Assembly: GCF_000308575.1 (NCBI RefSeq)
Contig: NZ_BAFZ01000063.1
Location: forward strand, 1 to 64,000
From: Nocardia exalbida NBRC 100660
Lineage (GTDB): Bacteria; Actinomycetota; Actinomycetes; Mycobacteriales; Mycobacteriaceae
Direction of reading: 5' to 3'
Length of the DNA stretch: 64,000 nt
Shown: positions 45,914 to 54,761 of the stretch, one piece after another
Layout: each line of letters starts with the position of its first letter
How positions within the stretch are numbered: position 1 is the first letter of the stretch
The notes under the pieces: model-generated
Databases searched by the model: none
Told to the model about the DNA's origin: nothing
Seen by the model: only the letters and a program-made list of their open reading frames with translations
Program-made: the position numbers and the translations under genes

Positions 45914-48280
45914 TCAGCCGAGCAGTTCCCGGCTCAACGCCAGCAGTTCGGCGGTCGACAGAACCTCTTCGTGCACTGCTGATTTCGCATCCACCGCCGA
46001 AGAGATGCGAGTCGGGGGTGACGGATCCGTCGCCGGGGCGGCGGGTGTGAGCCGGACGCCGAGTTCGGTAGCCAAGAGCTCGACGGTGGGGCAACCCCAG
46101 ATGACGGCGGCGGGGACGTCGATGCCCAGGCGGGCGCCGAGGCGCGCCGACAGTTCCACGGCGTGCACCGAGACGATTCCGAGCTGGTCGAAGTTCTGCC
46201 GTGGGGGCACCCGGTCGGGTGCGATGCCGACGACTCGGGCCAGCTCGGCGGTGACCAGGGCGACCAGATCGCGGGCGGAGTTGCTTCGGGGCTCGCTGGA
46301 GTCGGGCGATGGGCGGGCTGATGCCCGGTCCCGGACCGTAGCGGCCGCTGCCGGGGCCGTCACCGGCGACACGACCAGCGCGGCCCCGGCATCGGAACCT
46401 CGGGCATCAACGGGAGCGACGTCGTGGCCTTCCGGCGAATCGAACGAAAGCGATCCGATCGCGCCGACGCCTGGTTCCTCGACCGGGGCATGGGGCTCCG
46501 ACCAATGCCGCCGGCGCTGGAATGGATAGGTGGGCAGGGATATCGGGCGGCCCGGCGGGTTCACCGCCGCCCAGTCGGGCTCGACACCACGCTCGAACAG
46601 CACGCCCGCCGCCTCGAGCAGGTCGCGGTGGGCCACCGTGCCGGGACGCAGAGCCGCGGACAGCACCAGACTCAGCGCCTCGTGCTCGGTGTCGTCTTTC
46701 TGGGTGGCCCCGTCGAGGTAGGCGCCGAGGAAGTCGACAACCGCGCCCACATCGTCGGCCACGACCGAAAGCCGGTGCCGGAAAGGCGTTCTCGTGGCAA
46801 GGGTATGGGCGAGATCACCCAGACCGATCCCCGGATCGTGGAGGAGATGCTCACGCAGTCGATGTGCGTGCGCGCGCAGCGCGGTCTCGGTGCGGGCGGA
46901 CAGCACCACCAGCCGCTGCGAGACGCCGGTCCCGGTTACCGGCTCGGGCGCGGGCGCGGCTTCGATGATGACGTGAGCGTTGGAGCCGCCGAAACCGAAC
47001 GCGCTCACCGCGGCGCGCGCCGACCGGTCGTGCTGCGGCCACGGCAGCGCGATGTCGGCGACGCGCACGCCGGCCGTCTGCGGATCGAATTCCTCCGGCG
47101 GTCGTTGGAAATGGAGGCTGCGTGGGATCCGGCGATGGGTCAGGGCGAGCGCGACTTTCACCAGTCCCGCCATGCCCGCGGCCGCTTCGGTATGCCCGAT
47201 GTTGGTCTTGATCGAGCCGATCCTCAGCGGTGCGCCGGGCGCTCTGCCGGTGCCGTAGACCTCGGCCAGTGCCGACAGTTCGGCGCGGTCGCCGACCGCG
47301 GTGCCGGTGCCGTGCGCCTCCACGTAGTCGATCGTCGACGGGTCGACACCCGCTCGCGCGCACGCCCGCCGCAGCAGTTGCCGCTGCCCGTCGGCGCTGC
47401 TGGCGGGCATGGAGCGATGCCTGCCGTTGTTGTTGGTGGCGCTGCCCAGCAGGGCGCAGTAGACGCGGTCACCGTCGCGCAGCGCCTGCCGCAGCGGCTT
47501 GAGCACGACGACCGCGCCACCTTCGCCGCGCACGTAGCCGTCGGCGGTGGCATCGAAGGTGCGGGATCGGCCGCGCGCGGACAACACGCCCAGCGCGGAC
47601 AGTCCGATCGTGGTCTCCGGGATCAGATTCAATTGCACCCCACCGGCGACGGCCACCTCGCTCTCACCCGCCCGCAGCGCCTGACAAGCCAGGTGCACCG
47701 CGACCAGCGATCCCGCGCACGAAGCGTTCACAGTCATACTGGGGCCGTCGAAACCCAGGAAGTACGACACCCGGTTGGCGATGACGCCTTCGACATCTCC
47801 GGTACTGGTGAACGGTGTGATGGCGGTGGCGCCACGGGCGAGTTTCACGGCGCGATAGTCGTTGAACTTGTTGGCGAAATACACGCCGGTCCGCGGAACC
47901 CGGTCGGGGCGGATTCCCGCGTCCTCGAATGCCTCCCAGGCCAATTCCAGCGCCAATCGTTGCTGCGGATCCATATCGGCCGCTTCGCGCGGGGTGATGC
48001 CGAAGAATTCGGCGTCGAAACCGGCGACATCCGCCAGATATCCACCCGCGACCGACACCGTCTTGCCCGCGGCGGCGCGGTCGGCGCCGCGATGGTCACC
48101 GGACCAGCGACCGGGCGGCGGTTCGTCGGCGATCGCGTCGGTCTCCTCGATCAGCAACCGCCACAACGCCTCCGGGGAATCGGCGCCTCCGGCGAAGCGA
48201 CAGCTCATGCCGATCACGGCGATCGGCTCGGCGATGTCGATTGTCTGCTGAGGACGGGTGCGCCGCTTGGCTTTCTTCAC
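45914..48280 (-). CDS. Stand-alone AT-less ketosynthase-ACP protein with unusual active-site motifs
   Basis: About 788 residues from a GTG at 48280; the frame stays open to 48448 but the longer start would include low-complexity sequence and lacks a clear ribosome site. Residues ~18-440 form a KS: IAVIGMSCRFAGG, active-site Cys in VNASCAGSLVAVH (instead of DTACSSS), EAHGTGT and TNIGH, so Cys-His-His is intact. A post-KS linker ending SLPTYPFQRRRHW follows, with no AT. The C-terminal ~690-770 carries an ACP whose carrier Ser sits in QLGIVSVHAVEL, where Val replaces the usual Asp before Ser. It could be a starter, branching or transfer unit for the main trans-AT synthase or belong to a separate pathway. 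It lies on the opposite strand, over 4 kb from the main operon. Confidence 0.85.
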   Translation of the reverse strand: MKKAKRRTRPQQTIDIAEPIAVIGMSCRFAGGADSPEALWRLLIEETDAIADEPPPGRWSGDHRGADRAAAGKTVSVAGGYLADVAGFDAEFFGITPREAADMDPQQRLALELAWEAFEDAGIRPDRVPRTGVYFANKFNDYRAVKLARGATAITPFTSTGDVEGVIANRVSYFLGFDGPSMTVNASCAGSLVAVHLACQALRAGESEVAVAGGVQLNLIPETTIGLSALGVLSARGRSRTFDATADGYVRGEGGAVVVLKPLRQALRDGDRVYCALLGSATNNNGRHRSMPASSADGQRQLLRRACARAGVDPSTIDYVEAHGTGTAVGDRAELSALAEVYGTGRAPGAPLRIGSIKTNIGHTEAAAGMAGLVKVALALTHRRIPRSLHFQRPPEEFDPQTAGVRVADIALPWPQHDRSARAAVSAFGFGGSNAHVIIEAAPAPEPVTGTGVSQRLVVLSARTETALRAHAHRLREHLLHDPGIGLGDLAHTLATRTPFRHRLSVVADDVGAVVDFLGAYLDGATQKDDTEHEALSLVLSAALRPGTVAHRDLLEAAGVLFERGVEPDWAAVNPPGRPISLPTYPFQRRRHWSEPHAPVEEPGVGAIGSLSFDSPEGHDVAPVDARGSDAGAALVVSPVTAPAAAATVRDRASARPSPDSSEPRSNSARDLVALVTAELARVVGIAPDRVPPRQNFDQLGIVSVHAVELSARLGARLGIDVPAAVIWGCPTVELLATELGVRLTPAAPATDPSPPTRISSAVDAKSAVHEEVLSTAELLALSRELLG

Positions 48281-48369
48281 GCTTCTCGCCTGCCCGCGAT
48301 CCACCGACCGTGCACCCGTGGAACAAGCGGTGCGGTGAATCTGCCGATCTTGTTGTGGGGTCGGGACAT
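48281..48369. promoter_or_regulatory. Divergent control region between KS-ACP and GtrA-like genes
   Basis: The only space for both promoters is this gap of about 90 bp if the chosen starts are right. I see no confident -10/-35 pair. It would place the KS-ACP gene and the GtrA-like gene under a shared control region. Confidence 0.3.
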
Positions 48370-48891
48370 GTGCCGGAGACTTTACCTGTGCTGTTTTCCG
48401 AACGCCCCGTTTTCGCTCGGGTGACCTCGGCGCTGGGGGGCGAGGCACGGCGTCGAGAACTCCTCCGTTTCGCCTCCGTCGGTGCCGCCGCGTTCACGCT
48501 GGACACCGCCGTGTTCCTGACCTTGAAGAGCACCGTGCTCGAGGCGTATCCGGTCACGGCGAAAGTGGTCGCGGTGCTGGCGGCGATCACCTTGTCGTAT
48601 GTGCTCAACAAGCAATGGTCCTTCGACGGGCGCGGCGGGCGGCGCGGCCACCACGAGGCGGCGCTGTTCTACCTGGTCAGTTTCCTGGCCGTCGCGATCA
48701 ACACCGCACCGCTGTGGGTCTCGCGGTATGTGCTGCATCTCGAGGTGCCCGAGGTCTCCCGTTTCACCCAGAACGTGGCCGATTTCGTGGCCGCGCAGCT
48801 GATCGGCACCGCGCTGGGCATGGTGTTCCGGTTCTGGGCGTTCGTGCGGGTGGTGTTCCCGGACGAGGTCGAGCGCCCCGGCGCGGGGTGA
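48370..48891 (+). CDS. GtrA-family membrane protein
   Basis: About 173 residues from GTG at 48370 (GTG at 48388 also possible). The GtrA pattern is clear: LLRFASVGAAAFTLDTAVFL, SYVLNKQWSFDG, then ALFYLVSFLAVAINTAPLWV and a last helix ending FRFWAFVRVVF, giving four membrane segments. GtrA proteins are thought to flip polyprenyl-phosphate-linked sugars across the membrane. This could serve the DPM1-like/GT87 pair in the cluster, but GtrA genes are also common in actinobacterial backbones, so the link is only suggestive. Confidence 0.8.
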   Translation: MPETLPVLFSERPVFARVTSALGGEARRRELLRFASVGAAAFTLDTAVFLTLKSTVLEAYPVTAKVVAVLAAITLSYVLNKQWSFDGRGGRRGHHEAALFYLVSFLAVAINTAPLWVSRYVLHLEVPEVSRFTQNVADFVAAQLIGTALGMVFRFWAFVRVVFPDEVERPGAG

Positions 48892-49021
48892 GCCGGGGCG
48901 GTTGCGCTCATCCTGATGACAACCCTGTCCGGCGCGATCGCCCACCGTGCGGGCCGCGCCGCCCCGCCGCGACACCCCGGCCGCGCGTTCGCCCCGCCGC
49001 GCGGGTGGTAGGAAAGGGGGC

Positions 49022-50383
49022 GTGTCCGCAACTGGCGAAGGAATCGACCCGAACAGAAGCTCGCGCGCGGTGTCGGAAGTGGTGGAGCTGGTCAGTACGC
49101 TGATCCGCTTCGACACCTCCAATACCGGTGATCTGGCCACCACCAAGGGTGAGCGCGAATGTGCGCAGTGGGTGGCCGACCAGCTGCACCAGGCGGGCTA
49201 TGTCACCGAATACGTCGAATCCGGCGCGGAAGGTCGCGGCAATGTCTTCGCGCGGCTGGAAGGCGCCGATCGCAGTCGTGGCGCCCTGATGATCCACGGG
49301 CACCTGGACGTGGTGCCCGCCGAGGCCGCGGACTGGAGCGTGCATCCGTTCTCCGGCGCGGTGCGCGACGGCTACGTGTGGGGTCGCGGCGCGATCGACA
49401 TGAAGGACATGGTCGGGATGGCGCTGGCGGTGGCCCGTCAGTTCAAACTCGAGGGGACGGTGCCGCCGCGCGATCTGGTCTTCGCGTTCCTGGCCGATGA
49501 GGAGAACGGCGGCAAGTGGGGCTCGCAGTGGCTGGTGGACAACCGCCCCGATCTGTTCGACGGCGTCACCGAGGCGGTGGGGGAGGTCGGCGGATTCTCG
49601 CTGACCGTGCCACGCCCCGACGGCACCGAACGCAGGCTGTATCTGGTCGAGACGGCCGAGAAGGGTCTGGGCTGGATGCGGTTGCGCGCCAAGGCCCGCG
49701 CCGGCCACGGCTCGTTCCTGCACGAGGACAACGCCGTCACCATCCTCGCCGACGCCGTATCCCGGCTGGGCAAACACACCTTCCCGCTGGTGCTGTCGGA
49801 TTCGGTGGCCGCCTTCCTCGCCGCCGTCGCCGAGGAGACAGGTCTGGAATTCGATCCGGCCGGCCCCGACATCGAGGGTCAGCTGGCCAAGCTGGGCACC
49901 ATTTCCCGCATCATCGGCGCCACCCTGCGCGACACCGCCAATCCCACCATGCTGCAAGCCGGGTACAAGGCCAACGTGATCCCGCAGACCGCCGAGGCGG
50001 TGGTGGACTGCCGCGTGGTTCCCGGGCGGCAGGCGGCGTTCGAACGGGAGGTGGACGAGCTGATCGGCCCGGATGTCGAACGCGAGTGGATCACCAAGCT
50101 CGACTCCTACGAAACGACCTTCGACGGCGATCTGGTCGAGGCGATGAACAACGCCGTGCTCGCCCATGATCCGCGCGGCCGCACGGTGCCCTACATGCTC
50201 TCCGGCGGAACGGACGCGAAAGCGTTCGCCCGCTTGGGTATTCGTTGCTTCGGTTTCGCCCCGCTGCAGCTGCCGCCGGAACTGGACTTCACCGCCCTGT
50301 TCCACGGCGTCGACGAGCGGGTGCCGGTGCAGGCCCTCGAATTCGGCACCCGCGTGCTGGAACACTTCCTACTGCACAGCTGA
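49022..50383 (+). CDS. M20-family metallopeptidase (DapE/ArgE-like)
   Basis: 453 residues; GTG start right after GGAAAGGGGG. M20 zinc-site motifs are present: MIHGHLDVVPA (first His and Asp), GRGAIDMKDMVG (bridging Asp), FLADEENGG (catalytic and metal Glu pair), and a C-terminal SGGTDAKAF...FHGVDERV (last His). Family members hydrolyse N-acyl amino acids or dipeptides. It resembles M. tuberculosis Rv2141c and, as there, is followed on the same strand by a YbhB-type gene, which marks this region as chromosomal backbone. Confidence 0.88.
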   Translation: MSATGEGIDPNRSSRAVSEVVELVSTLIRFDTSNTGDLATTKGERECAQWVADQLHQAGYVTEYVESGAEGRGNVFARLEGADRSRGALMIHGHLDVVPAEAADWSVHPFSGAVRDGYVWGRGAIDMKDMVGMALAVARQFKLEGTVPPRDLVFAFLADEENGGKWGSQWLVDNRPDLFDGVTEAVGEVGGFSLTVPRPDGTERRLYLVETAEKGLGWMRLRAKARAGHGSFLHEDNAVTILADAVSRLGKHTFPLVLSDSVAAFLAAVAEETGLEFDPAGPDIEGQLAKLGTISRIIGATLRDTANPTMLQAGYKANVIPQTAEAVVDCRVVPGRQAAFEREVDELIGPDVEREWITKLDSYETTFDGDLVEAMNNAVLAHDPRGRTVPYMLSGGTDAKAFARLGIRCFGFAPLQLPPELDFTALFHGVDERVPVQALEFGTRVLEHFLLHS

Positions 50384-50408
50384 TCCGATCCGCAAGAGAG
50401 AGGTTTTC

Positions 50409-50942
50409 ATGACCTACGACCCCTACGAGGCGCTTCCGAAGGTGCCGTCGTTCACCCTCACCTCCACCGATGTCACCGATGGCCAACCCTTCGGTAACGA
50501 ACAGGTCAGCGGCATCTTCGGCGCGGGAGGCAAGGATATCTCCCCGCAGCTGTCCTGGTCGGACTTCCCGGCGGAGACCAAGAGCTTCGCGGTCACCGTG
50601 TACGACCCCGACGCCCCCACCGCCTCCGGCTTCTGGCACTGGGCCGTCGCCGACATCCCCGTGAGCGCGACCTCGCTGCCGTCGGGCGCGGGCAGCGGTG
50701 AGGAAGGCGGCGCCATGCCGACCGGCGCGATCACCCTGCGCAACGACGGCGGCTTCCACGGCTTCGTCGGTGCCGCCCCGCCGCCCGGTCACGGCCCGCA
50801 CCGCTACTTCATCGTCGTGCACGCCGTCGACGTCGAAAGCCTCGGCATCGACGAGAACGCCACGCCCGCCTACCTCGGCTTCAACCTGTTCTCCCACACC
50901 CTCGCCCGCGCGACCTTGATCGCCACCTACGAGCAGAACTAG
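50409..50942 (+). CDS. YbhB/YbcL (PEBP, Raf kinase inhibitor-like) protein
   Basis: 177 residues, ATG with AGAGAGAGG upstream. The bacterial PEBP signature is complete: SPQLSW, YDPDAPTASGFWHW, GAITLRNDGGFHGFVGAAPPPGHGPHRY and a C-terminal FSHTLARATL. The cytosolic ligand and role of this family in actinobacteria are not settled. It is the likely counterpart of M. tuberculosis Rv2140c. A strong terminator hairpin follows its stop. Confidence 0.9.
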   Translation: MTYDPYEALPKVPSFTLTSTDVTDGQPFGNEQVSGIFGAGGKDISPQLSWSDFPAETKSFAVTVYDPDAPTASGFWHWAVADIPVSATSLPSGAGSGEEGGAMPTGAITLRNDGGFHGFVGAAPPPGHGPHRYFIVVHAVDVESLGIDENATPAYLGFNLFSHTLARATLIATYEQN

Positions 50943-50958
50943 AGCCCGTCACGTGATC

Positions 50959-50987
50959 GTGGCCCTGAGCGAAACGCTCGGGGCCAC
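50959..50987 (+). terminator. Rho-independent-type terminator hairpin
   Basis: A 13-bp stem (GTGGCCCTGAGCG, 50959-50971) pairs with CGCTCGGGGCCAC (50975-50987) across an AAA loop, with a single G-U pair. It is followed by GTTTTCT. It lies 16 bp after the YbhB stop. Confidence 0.8.
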
Positions 50988-51199
50988 AGCGTTTTCTATC
51001 GCGGGTTCGGCGCAAGACACCCCGGGCACCCGGAAACGCGTACTCGAATCCCCGCTCAGCGGCAGCTTGTCGGCGGTGCGCCTGCCGATCTTCCCCAGTG
51101 ACGGGAAGCTACCCAGAACCGTGTCGTTAGTGTGGCAACTCGGACCATGACGGACCGCCGTCCCGGGAATCGAACCTCGCTGCGTCTCCGAAGGCTCGC

Positions 51200-51756
51200 A
51201 TGACTCGCACCACCCCGCCCCGGCCCGTCGACCTCGGGGTTGCCTTCCCCGCTCTGGCACCGCTGGCCCGGACCGCGACCCGGCTCTCCTGCCCGAACCG
51301 TGCACGATCGATCCGGAACAAGTGATCGAATACCCGAACTCGGCGGAACTCGAGGGCGAGCTCGGGCAGCGAGTGGGCCAGTGGACCATGGCCCAGATTC
51401 CCGGTGTCGAATTCCGCGGTCTCGAAGACCGCGATCAGCCGTACAACTTCTTGTGTATCGCGCCCGGATGGAAGATCGGCGGCTTCGTCAATTGGGGCAT
51501 GCAAGGTCCCTATCCGAACCCCTGCCCCACCTGCGGCACCCCGACCGAACCCCTACTGACGATCGCCAGCTCCGAGTGGCAATCCGATGTCCGCCATTGG
51601 ATCCCGTACGAGGACCAGGCCGCCGACTTGTCATGGGGTGCTGTACAGAACGGCCCGAGCATGCCGACCCGGATCTGCGTCTCCGACCGCAACGGCCAGA
51701 TCATCCGAGTCTGCCCGAAATCGCCTGAGCACCCGCACATCCAGATGATGCAATAG
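51200..51756 (+). pseudogene. Internally deleted gene of a DUF1963-like hypothetical family
   Basis: An ATG at 51200 starts MTRTTPPRPVD and reads LAPLARTATRL, which I recall as the start of a ~350-residue actinobacterial hypothetical. At ~51284 the similarity jumps to frame 1 with LLPEPCTIDPEQVIEYPN and runs on to the family's C-terminus (APGWKIGGFVNWG, CPTCGTPTEPLLTIASSEW, WIPYEDQA, CPKSPEHPH) and the stop at 51756. The middle ~200 residues are missing and the halves are out of frame. The family match is from memory; the frame break and truncated length are visible. Confidence 0.65.
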
Positions 51757-51934
51757 CCAAGCGCACGAGCATGCATCATTCGCCTCGGGCCTGGGTGAAT
51801 GCCAGCACCAAAGCCGACTAGTCGGTATTCCCAGCGGTGGTTCGCGCTCGTCGCGTCGCGGCTACCCGCAAGCGCTACGCTGCCGCTGGACAGCCGCCCA
51901 AGTGGGCGCACGATGGACTGATGAGGGTACGAAC

Positions 51935-52360
51935 TTGATCATTCGCACGGAAACCGCCTGGGTGCTCTTCTTCGCCGGGCTCATCTTCCTGTGGGCGCTG
52001 GTTCTCGGCGTGTGGAAATGGCAGGGGATGACCACCTCGCCGGACGGTCTGGCACACCCCTACGTCGACATCGCCCACCGCGCCGCACTGCTGTACTCGT
52101 TCGCCACCGGTCTGATCGCCTGGTTCGTCGAATTGTCCGGCTGGCCGACAGCGGTGAACGCCACCGCGGCGGGGGCGATCATCGCACTGTTCGTAGTGAC
52201 GATCGCGAACTACATCCGCCTGGGATTGCAGCGCGAGACCGACAACCAGATGCGCAACCCTCCGCCCTCGATGCGTTTCGTCCTCGCCGCTCTGATCATC
52301 GGCGAGATCGGCGGATTCTGCGTACTCCTGGTCGGCTTCGCGGTAGAGCAGTTGGCGTAG
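51935..52360 (+). CDS. Small hypothetical membrane protein
   Basis: About 141 residues from a TTG at 51935 with GAGGG eight bases upstream; GTG at 51902 is an alternative. Four hydrophobic segments are visible (VLFFAGLIFLWALVLGVW; YSFATGLIAWFVEL; AGAIIALFVVTIANYI; FVLAALIIGEIGGFCVLLVGF), with charged loops between. I recognise no family. It stops 6 bp before the end of the opposite-strand regulator gene. Confidence 0.6.
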   Translation: MIIRTETAWVLFFAGLIFLWALVLGVWKWQGMTTSPDGLAHPYVDIAHRAALLYSFATGLIAWFVELSGWPTAVNATAAGAIIALFVVTIANYIRLGLQRETDNQMRNPPPSMRFVLAALIIGEIGGFCVLLVGFAVEQLA

Positions 52361-52366
52361 TCCGGC

Positions 52367-53731
52367 TCACGCCACGAGCAATGTGCGAGTCCGTTCGTTG
52401 AAGTCCGCCACCAACGGGTGCGGACCGAAGGCCACCATGCGCTGCTGTATGTCGCGCACCGCCTCGACGGAGCGGGAGGACTTGACCTTGCGCGCGAGGT
52501 CGAGTGTCCGCACACCCGTGGCATGCGCAGCTTCGAGGTCGCGCTTCTGTATGTGGGTCACCGCGAGCGCGGCGTGGGAGAGCGCACCGCGTCGCGCGCG
52601 ATTCTGCGTGCGGGCGTGGGAGATCGAACGGCGAGCGTGCGACGCGGCTTGTTCCGGTTGCCCGAGGTCACGGAATGCGTTCGCCCACTCGCCGAAGATG
52701 TATGCCTGATCGATGAATCGCGCCCACTCGGGCTCACGGTCGGGCTCGACACGGGCGAACGCGTTCTCCGCGGCGTTGATCGCGTGCGCGGTAGCGGCCT
52801 TGTCGCCGATGACAGCCAGAGAGCGAGCTTCCAAGGTCCACAGGTCCGCCAGGCAGGCGGGCGCATCCACCTTCGACAAACCTTGGCGACCCGCTTGGGC
52901 GAGTCGCCGGCCTTCGTGCGGATGCCCGAGCAAGGTTGCCTGGTCGGCCAGCCCGGCGAGCACGTGCGCGCCGAGCGCGGGATCGCGCGACTCCTCGGCC
53001 AAGCGAAGCGCCTGGATCAGATACCGCTGCGCCGTTCCGTGTTCGCCATTGTCGAACGCCATCCAGCCGAGCAGGTAGGTCTGTTCGGCAGCCGTACGGC
53101 AGAGTGCCAGGCGGACGTCTTCGGTGTGCGTCCGCCGCAGCAGCGGGTACACATGCTCGTTCATGTACGCCGCCAGAACCAGCCGACCCGAGCCGCCGCC
53201 CTGGAAGACATCCATCTCCTGGAATGTGCTGAACATGTTCCGCACGGCGGCGACGTCCTCGAGCCGCACCCGCTGCCGCTGATCCGGCAGTTGGTCGAGA
53301 GTGTTCAGCAACCAGTCGCGCGACGGCCCGATCGCCGCGACCGCCGTGAACGGAGCCATGGACAGAAATTTCCTGCGATCCACGTCGGCCCTCCCGAGGT
53401 CTGCGACTGCGTTCAGTGTCTGTGTCCACGATGGGCTGTAGAAGAGGGCGCGGTCAACGGTCGGCATCTCGCCCAGACCGAGGTCGTAGGTCGTCACGCG
53501 ATAGCCGAATCGTGCCGAGAACAGGTCGGCGAGGATCGCCGGGACCGGCGGCCGTGGGCGTTCTCCCTCATCCACCCAGCGGCGCACGCTGGAGGCGTCC
53601 GGCCTGATCTGAGGTTCGCCCCATTCGAGCGCCAGTGTGCGCACCCGACGCGCCAATTCACCGCGACTCCAACCTGAACGGGCCAGCCACTCGGAGAGAT
53701 GCATGTTCGCACTGTCCATCACGCCTGCCAT
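52367..53731 (-). CDS. TPR-type transcriptional regulator with N-terminal HTH-like domain
   Basis: About 454 residues from ATG 53731; ATG 53719 or 53704 are also possible. The N-terminus (MHLSEWLARSGWSRGELARRVRTLA...SVRRWVDEGERP) reads as a helix-turn-helix of the XRE-like kind. The rest has repeated helical pairs rich in Ala and Leu (LALCRTAAEQTYLLGWMAFDNGEHGTAQRYLIQALRLAEES; LADLWTLEARSLAVIG), consistent with TPR repeats. Similar actinomycete proteins (NsdA-like) act as developmental or antibiotic regulators. Targets cannot be read from sequence. Confidence 0.7.
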   Translation of the reverse strand: MAGVMDSANMHLSEWLARSGWSRGELARRVRTLALEWGEPQIRPDASSVRRWVDEGERPRPPVPAILADLFSARFGYRVTTYDLGLGEMPTVDRALFYSPSWTQTLNAVADLGRADVDRRKFLSMAPFTAVAAIGPSRDWLLNTLDQLPDQRQRVRLEDVAAVRNMFSTFQEMDVFQGGGSGRLVLAAYMNEHVYPLLRRTHTEDVRLALCRTAAEQTYLLGWMAFDNGEHGTAQRYLIQALRLAEESRDPALGAHVLAGLADQATLLGHPHEGRRLAQAGRQGLSKVDAPACLADLWTLEARSLAVIGDKAATAHAINAAENAFARVEPDREPEWARFIDQAYIFGEWANAFRDLGQPEQAASHARRSISHARTQNRARRGALSHAALAVTHIQKRDLEAAHATGVRTLDLARKVKSSRSVEAVRDIQQRMVAFGPHPLVADFNERTRTLLVA

Positions 53732-53933
53732 TTCGTCACCCGGAGAGGTCGATCCACCACCTTTCAACACCCGCCGCGACCTTACTCGCCGTGACTGCGA
53801 GGTGTGTGCTGAATACGCGTCCGGTCAGGGGGTTCCGCGCGAATCCCGCGGCAGGCTCGCTCTCGTTGCCTGGGCTACTTCCGTAGTTCGCGGGACGCAT
53901 CTCCACCGTCGATCGATCTGAGCAGGGGGTTTG

Positions 53934-54425
53934 ATGATGGGCTGGATACCTTTCGGGGATACACCAGTGTCCCGATGCGCCTACTACCGGCAGGTGTGCG
54001 ACCTGCCCGCGGAGGTGGATCCACCTCAGGTGGGGCGCATCGTGCTACGTATGGGGGTGGCGTGGGCGGTGATCATGCCCGCCACGCTGGGCCAGGATGT
54101 GAAGGCCTGGATGCAGCGGCACCACCATCGGATCGGGCCGATCATGTCGCATCCCCGGTCGAAGCGGTGGACGTATCTGACGCAGCACGACCTGCCGGAT
54201 GACATCATGCTGTTCGCGGAGATGTTCCGGCTCGACGTCTCGTTGGTGGGCGCCGGTGGAACCGTGGCGCTGCCGAGCCCGGCGGATCAGGGGACTACGT
54301 TCCGCGCCTGGGTCGCTCGCCCCGACAGCGCTTTTCGTCCCTCCGGGAGCGTCGTGGTGGCCGCTATCCGTGGATGCGTGGCGGAGCGGGTGGCACGACG
54401 GAAGCGAGGCTTCACGTATGCCTGA
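53934..54425 (+). CDS. Hypothetical protein, function unknown
   Basis: 163 residues; the ATG at 53934 follows AGCAGGGGG. It has no signal peptide or membrane segment. It includes the stretches IVLRMGVAWAVIMPATLG and WTYLTQHDLPDD. I recognise no family. It has Nocardia-like codon use. A short open frame starts inside its last codons and leads to the next small gene, so the three may be co-transcribed. Confidence 0.6.
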   Translation: MMGWIPFGDTPVSRCAYYRQVCDLPAEVDPPQVGRIVLRMGVAWAVIMPATLGQDVKAWMQRHHHRIGPIMSHPRSKRWTYLTQHDLPDDIMLFAEMFRLDVSLVGAGGTVALPSPADQGTTFRAWVARPDSAFRPSGSVVVAAIRGCVAERVARRKRGFTYA

Positions 54426-54525
54426 AAGGTATTGCAGGGCATGGAAGGTCTCGGCGCACTACGGGATCGGCCTCGGACTCCGGCAGAGCGATACGCACGA
54501 CCACGCGAAAGAGCGGCGGCGGTGA
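54418..54525 (+). CDS. Possible 35-residue peptide ORF
   Basis: The ATG at 54418 lies just before the preceding stop, and the TGA at 54523-54525 overlaps the following GTG (GTGA). The product would be MPERYCRAWKVSAHYGIG... and Lys/Arg-rich at its end. Such tight nesting favours translation through the junction, but nothing confirms a functional peptide. Confidence 0.3.
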   Translation: MPERYCRAWKVSAHYGIGLGLRQSDTHDHAKERRR

Positions 54526-54749
54526 ACGGTGCCGAGCGCCGTGGTTCTCCGCTCCCGTCGGAGCCGGATGTCCACTTGTCGGTGTTCTGGCACGGCGCCC
54601 GGATGGATTACGTCGCCTGTGTCACCGCGGCGTGCTTGTTCGTCCAGGAGTGGCGTGCCCGGCACTGGCACGACGCGGTCGAGGTGTCGATGGACGACAT
54701 CGAGGGGTATCCGCGATTGCCTTGTGAGCGGTTGTATCTGGAGCCCTGA
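54522..54749 (+). CDS. Small hypothetical protein
   Basis: About 75 residues from GTG 54522, which overlaps the previous short frame's stop; the frame is open further upstream to an ATG at 54432. The conserved-looking core is HLSVFWHGARMDYVACVTAACLF, followed by an acidic stretch (VSMDDIEGYPRL). I recognise no family. It probably belongs with the hypothetical gene upstream. Confidence 0.5.
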   Translation: MNGAERRGSPLPSEPDVHLSVFWHGARMDYVACVTAACLFVQEWRARHWHDAVEVSMDDIEGYPRLPCERLYLEP

Positions 54750-54761
54750 GGGCGCGCCCGG

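Noticed and set aside
51140..51200. A GGGAATCGAACC segment that looks like a reversed tRNA T-arm.
   Set aside because: On the minus strand the supposed T-stem does not pair, and no 7-bp acceptor stem or anticodon arm can be drawn around it.
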